NCBI GenBank assembly: GCA_907163375.1
Contig: CAJQUW010005333.1
Location: 1-64,000 of the forward strand
Source of the DNA: Prostheceraeus crozeri
Taxonomy: Eukaryota; Platyhelminthes; Polycladida; Euryleptidae
Direction of reading: 5' to 3'
DNA length: 64,000 nt
Below, piece by piece: positions 58,922-64,000 of the stretch. Positions within the stretch are counted from its first letter, which is position 1. Each line of letters opens with the position of its first letter. The notes beneath the pieces were generated by a model. It did not search any database and had not been told where the DNA came from. It was given only the letters and a program-made list of their open reading frames with translations. The translations under genes and the position numbers were made by a program.

Positions 58922-59158
58922 TCACGAAGCTGCCTTAGCACCGGCTAGCCTAACACTTAGGGCGTTACCCCTGGCAGTGGCGATGCCGATCCACTGCTTC
59001 AGCCAAAGAGTTTCTCGTGGCTCTCCTGTGGCCTCTGAATTACGACTGCCGATGTATTTGATGAAAAAATTAGTGCAGTTGCCATATGCGCCGGACATTT
59101 CTATGGCCACTGGTTTGAATTGGTATTGCCGATTCAATTCTGCGTATTTGCGGAATTA
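58922..59158 (-). pseudogene. Retroelement-associated ORF, C-terminal fragment
   Basis: A minus-strand open frame of 79 codons in a local GC-rich island. It reads RKYAELNRQYQFKPVAIEMSG onward, with AYGNCTNFFIKYIG, then TGEPRETLWLKQWIGIATARGNA before the stop. The blocks PVAIExSG, TGEPRE and IxIAxxRGNA match, as I remember it, the conserved tail following reverse transcriptase in some uncharacterised metazoan retroelements. A TAA just upstream of the island ends the homology. No RT, tail repeat or target duplication was found nearby. The plus-strand ORF over the same region is its shadow. Confidence 0.45.
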
Positions 59159-60578
59159 AGTAATAACTGTGCATGATTTTCTCAAAACACGAAGCTTAAA
59201 TGTTGTAAACTGAGACAGGCTAGACTATGTGGTCTGCTATATTTTCTTACAGCAATAGTTACAACAACGATGCATTGACATTTTTTCACTATCATCTGTC
59301 TAAAACTGATTTTATTGTCTGATTTAATTCGCATGTAGACCACGACAGTGATGAGACGAGGCCATAAACATGGTTTTCAGCCAAAAATTGCTCTAAAACA
59401 TGAGATTTCTTTTTAACCTTAATCAGAAATCACACTTTCTGGAGCAATGAAACCGTCAATTTATATAGATCAACAACTCAGATTTCTTGAAAATGTCTCT
59501 ATTATGTTCACTTCTTGATACTTGATCACTTCTACAAAGTGTTCTATTTTCTCAGTGTTTGAGAAAGTTGCTTTAAGACAAATCAAGTATCAGCTCTTCT
59601 ATACAAGAGATTTATTGATTTGATCTCGATGTGTCATTGAAAGTCATGTCTCGCTGATGATGGAGTAAGCTTGAACTTCACATGTCAAACGCCATTTGAC
59701 AAGGGGAACGTCATAATTGTTCATGCGTAAATCAGTTTCAGTTTCAATGAATATTCAATTTTGATGAGAAAATCACTTTATTAATTTCTGTTTAAAAACT
59801 GTTGAACAAAAAATTCGCTACTCACATAGATTCTTGCAACAGCATTTATTCAACACTCATAAGGGGTGAAATTTTCAAAATCAGAACAATTACTATCATC
59901 AAAAATGCATCTTGATATTTCTGATGTAATTTTTGTACTATGTGATAAATAAATGCAGATATGAAAATGTTCACTAATGTACAGTTTAAATGTCATCAAG
60001 TGCTCTACAAAAATGAAGTCATGAGACAGGAGTTCTCTGCAAACGTCAAATGTCAAACGAAAACCCCTTAGTAACCGTCTGATAAAACTTGCCAGAATTG
60101 ACATAAACATTTAAAAAAGAGCGTGGAAGAGGAGGCGAAATCTGTGATAGTGTCTTCCTTTCCAATATGTTCAACATGCGATAGCAATTAATATGTGGGT
60201 AAATACATCAAAATTATTTAATGATTATTTGATCAAAGTAAATGTTATATCAAAGTTCTGAACACGAAGTGAATTTCTCATCAAACTTTCCTTCACGTAT
60301 AGCGTCACATCACAATTGTCATGGAAATGAGATTTCGGTCTAGAGTGCACGCGTATTTGTTTTGTTTGAAAGCTTCCAATGTGATCCAGTAGCGAACATG
60401 CAGTGTTGATTCTGTACATGTTCTCCGAATGACACATTGTAGTCGGATGACAGACAGTGAAAAGCCACCCGCATGGCATGACACATTCCTGATGTTGGAC
60501 CGGCTGAGAAACTACCGATTACTTTGATTTCTTATGTTTTGAATCGATTTTGAATGAATTTAGCTATACATCCATCTA
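59159..60578. other. AT-rich DNA, nothing recognised
   Basis: No supported feature was seen. Confidence 0.45.
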
Positions 60579-60932
60579 TAGTCCGGACGGCAGAACGCGT
60601 TTCTGCTGGGAACGAGGCCGAAAATGAGACTTTCAAAGAATGATGTGAACACCATGCCTGCTACGAATCTGCGTGCCTGTCGAGTTCTACCTGGTTCCTC
60701 TTCTTGTCAGACAGAATCAAAGAAAAGCACATGTTTAACAAAAAGCTGCAATCTGCGTCTCATTGGATTAACATGTGCTTTGATCCTGTCTGACAAGAAC
60801 AGGAACCAGCTAGAACTCGACAGACGTGCAAATTCGTAGTGCATACATGTAGAGGTTTAAAGAAAATTCTGTGAAAGTCTCATTTTCGGCCTCGTTCCCT
60901 GCAGCAACTCGATCTCAGCTGCCGGATTACTA
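60579..60932. mobile_element. Foldback MITE family 4, complete copy
   Basis: A 354-bp palindromic element. Left strings TAGTCCGGACGGCAG, GAACGAGGCCGAAAATGAGA, TGTCGAGTTCTA and CTTGTCAGACAG are answered in reverse by CTGTCTGACAAGAA, CTAGAACTCGACAGACG, GTCTCATTTTCGGCCTCGTT and CTGCCGGATTACTA. Arms of about 160 bp meet around a roughly 30-bp centre. No target duplication could be fixed; TA flanks are possible. The 71-codon ORF inside is incidental. Confidence 0.88.
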
Positions 60933-63900
60933 CTGTGAAAATGAATGCTGCGCTTTCTGTCGCATTATAATTTTTCGATTTGCAAACAAAGTACAATCTA
61001 TATTTACATTTTTCAGGAAAATTTGTTTGAACACCTCCAAAGTGATTCGCTAAGACTGGCTCCACTTTCTGAGTTGCGAACCACTGCTCATACGCACCTT
61101 GTCACTGGAAGTGACATCGAATTTGCCTATCCACATTCCTATTTGAGAAAACCTTCGGTTTATCAGAAAACCTCTGAAAATCTGAAGACACTCGTTTTGT
61201 GATATGACATTCAAACAACCTTTGACACAGTGATGCTCATCCATCATCCTGAAAGTGTTGATAGTTGCGTGTCAATGCATACTCGCAAGTTGAGTGATAA
61301 GTAATGAACAAGAAATTGAATTGAAGCAAATTATTTAAAAATATTCATTTTTATTCCTGCAAGTGATTAAATCCTCCTTTTTTAGTTTCATTCAAGTTTA
61401 ATGCAATTTTTGAATGCAAGCGGAAAATTACTCTCTAGCGTTTTCTTTATATAATTAATAAAGAAAAAAGGATATAAGGTCTTCCAAAATCATGCAGATT
61501 CAGTCGATGCATTTCAAATCAAATTGACTGAGCCTTAGAATGCATAGCGTCCATGAGAGAACACGCCACCTTAATGATCGCACACTTATATTATTCTTCA
61601 GAAATTTGGCAGCCGAATTATGAGTCATGGTTATGGGAGCGTTGGCGTTCATAACGATGATGAATAGGTATGAAATGATCTGTCTTAAACACCGACATGA
61701 TACAGTATATTCAAACAAAGCAAAGATGCTGAGGCATAAATGATATGTTGATAATGGATACCCAATGACTAAAACAAAATCGATTAGAAATGATAAAAGA
61801 AGAGCAAAGATGAGACAATTCATGAGGAATGAATAATTAGTCACTCAAAAAGTGACATTGTCTTAACATATTCATCGGCGACTACATGTAGATATCTAGC
61901 GTGTTGAGACAGCCATAATGGTACATAGAGAAGACAGGATAAGCTAGGTCACCTAAAGCCATTTTCCTTTCTGATTGCAATTTAGCTATCTGCAAGAATC
62001 CCCGTGTTTTCCTCAGCACTAAGCTAGTTCATGGAGATCAAATTAATATTTTATTCAAAAATTTTGATTTTGTATTCCTCAATTAGTTGAAGCGAGAATG
62101 ACCGATAACGGCTGGAATTTCATTCAGAGAGCTAATTCTTAAGTGGATAAGCGCACATTTTGATGAAAATTGAAATCATATCAGAATAAATACATGTAAA
62201 TACAATCTTTGGTTAACAATGAGAAATATTTCAAGAGTGAGTTCCCTACTTCAAATAATAAGGAGACAGTAAAATGAAGAAGCACTTTTCAGTTCTTTCA
62301 GATGAATAGGCCGAAGTTTTTGGGTGGCTTATGAGGCAGGTGGTCTCTGAGAGAATGTTCACAAGCTTATCGCTGATCGATCCTTCTTGATTATTCTTTA
62401 TTCAACCGATATTGTTAGTGCATCTGTGACATCAGTTCAGAGAATGAAATGTAATCCTAATAACAGACCTACATGCCAAATTTCAGTGTCAGCGCAGTCA
62501 TGTTTAATTACTTAAACATTTAATAGATGAAAGAGAAAATGAAATTAAAAGTTCATTTGTGCCTAATGTTGACTGAGACTGTAAACTATTGAGTGGTGAT
62601 TGCAATAATTTGATTCTTCCATTTTCATTTTTTGGCTCTTTCATTTTTTTCTTCTCGTATATCTATAAAAGCTTTGAGCTATAGATATACGTAGATTTAG
62701 GCCAGATAAACCTTTATGAAATATGACGCATGTGGAATATTCGTCACATTTACTGAGTGATGAAAAGCGTCAGGGTCGCAACTGAAAGAATACTTTCACA
62801 GTCAAACATGCCAATAAAATTTATCTATCTGCTTAAGTAACAAAAGATTCAGCTAACTCTACAAACTTGTGTTGCAAATTACACTACCTCGCATTAAGCT
62901 TAAAGATTAAGATGATGTGTTTGAATGATGCAGTCTCTCTACAAAAGTATGCAGAATTATGGAAACAAACAGAACTTTTGTTTGAGGTTTCTATTGACGT
63001 TTTGACCGAGGTTCCGGGTTCAGCATTAATGACAGCTTCAGCTCTACGTCCTATTCGCCTTTAAGGTACTTAATAGAACGCAGAATAATACTGCAGTAGT
63101 TGTGATAAGAAATTGTAATCAAGTAATCGGCAAAACTTGCGGAAACATTTTAATGATCCTCTTCTCTAACAGTCACTAGATGTTCTCCGATTCTCTATAT
63201 CATGCTCGCATCATTGAAATTTAGCCTCTCCCATGATGAGATTTGGAAAAGGAAGTAAGAATTAAGTCATTGAGTGACATTAGTGTCTTCGCCAATATTC
63301 TAACACGAGGAGGTGACTATATTAAGATTATTCCTCGTCACTCCCTACTCGAAAGTTGTTCTATATGGTCTTGCTGTCAGATCGCATCTAATCGTCAAGA
63401 CTGACGGTCTGCAATAATATTTTGAGATATATTCTTATTATAGCAATAAACAGTCTGTAAATGTAAACTACGTATTTCTTATTGCAATAAAAATGTTTCA
63501 CAGCATTGTAGAATGATGCTTCGGAAATTGCAAAACCTTTCATTTTTATTTGTCTTGCACCTACCAACAGACATTCAAAGACACATTCTCTCACGAACAA
63601 AGATATTGTTGGATACGTGTTTGCCAAGATGACTCGAAGATACTTTTCACAAGCGGTACACTGAACGCATTGATGTTTCATTCACGAAATATTTGTATCA
63701 TTTTGCGCATATATTAGAACATTTGTACAAAGCAATAATTCCTAATTGATTTTCCTCATCCAAATAAATCATTGTACATCTCTCTTCGTATATTTTTTCA
63801 TTTCATTAAATTTTGAGATCTCTTTACCGAATGAGTGTGTAAAAGCTTGCAAAAAATGTATGAAATTTTATATCAGCTTCAAATGTCTGACTTATAAATA

Positions 63901-64000
63901 GCATATTTTTATCTGTCATGCTAAAAATATGCTGATTCCCAGATCTCAATGAACCATTATAGCGAGACAAGGCAATGAACATCTATCTCAATAATGCTTG
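60933..64000. other. AT-rich DNA with two small hairpins
   Basis: No gene is supported. Two short inverted repeats stand out: CGTATATCTATA with its complement around AAAGCTTTGAG (about 62656-62690), and AGCATATTTTTA with TAAAAATATGCT (about 63900-63932). The 114-codon minus-strand ORF at 61500-61844 has no recognisable domain. Confidence 0.45.

Noticed and set aside
61500..61844. 114-codon minus-strand ORF with hydrophobic stretches
   Set aside because: One of the longer anonymous ORFs, but AT-driven composition and no recognisable domain or splice context.
1..64000. CRISPR arrays, operons, ribosome binding sites, Rho-independent terminators
   Set aside because: No spaced short repeats and no bacterial gene organisation; the sequence is plainly eukaryotic.

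Overview
The window reads as AT-rich, gene-poor nuclear DNA of an invertebrate animal, probably marine. Evidence: about two thirds A+T by eye, no bacterial gene packing, spliced transposase exons with GT/AG borders, and a dense mix of metazoan-type mobile elements (Penelope-like, RTE-like and jockey/CR1-like, Ty3/gypsy-like, hAT-like, tRNA-derived SINEs, foldback MITEs). I cannot name the species or phylum. I found no convincing host protein-coding gene. Every coding stretch I recognise belongs to a mobile element, and most are broken.

Layout. 1-37 kb is mainly unrecognised AT-rich DNA studded with small repeats: a 0.6-kb tandem duplication carrying a hairpin element (1269-2482), two copies of a ~390-bp dispersed repeat (3564, 13486), a MITE with an 8-bp target duplication (7988-8243) and relatives at 23986 and 36816, a SINE (about 8812-9033), a non-LTR ORF2 tail (13926-14262), a three-layer nest of non-LTR elements (about 20600-22200), and long foldbacks at 30313-30745 and 33622-34046. 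A broken Penelope-like element with reverse transcriptase and GIY-YIG endonuclease occupies 37250-38957.

The centrepiece is 39691-52215: a compact minus-strand Ty3/gypsy-like LTR retrotransposon, about 3.9 kb without insertions. It has 119-bp LTRs that I read as identical, a 5-bp target duplication (ATAAC), a polypurine tract, a primer-site candidate abutting the gag start, a gag-pro -1 slippery heptamer and an intact 798-codon pol ORF. Two DNA transposons sit inside it. A 2328-bp element with 563-bp terminal inverted repeats and a 4-bp TSD (TGCC) lies in the 3' LTR. A 6321-bp hAT-like element with a 5-bp TSD (TAAGA) lies in a gag zinc knuckle. Insertion order is therefore readable: LTR element first, then the two DNA elements.

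52.2-64 kb returns to AT-rich DNA with a second Penelope RT fragment (about 52550-52830), a tRNA-Thr-like sequence (53150-53221), a retroelement tail fragment (58922-59158) and a full foldback MITE (60579-60932). The genes do not form a pathway. Together they record successive and nested transposition.
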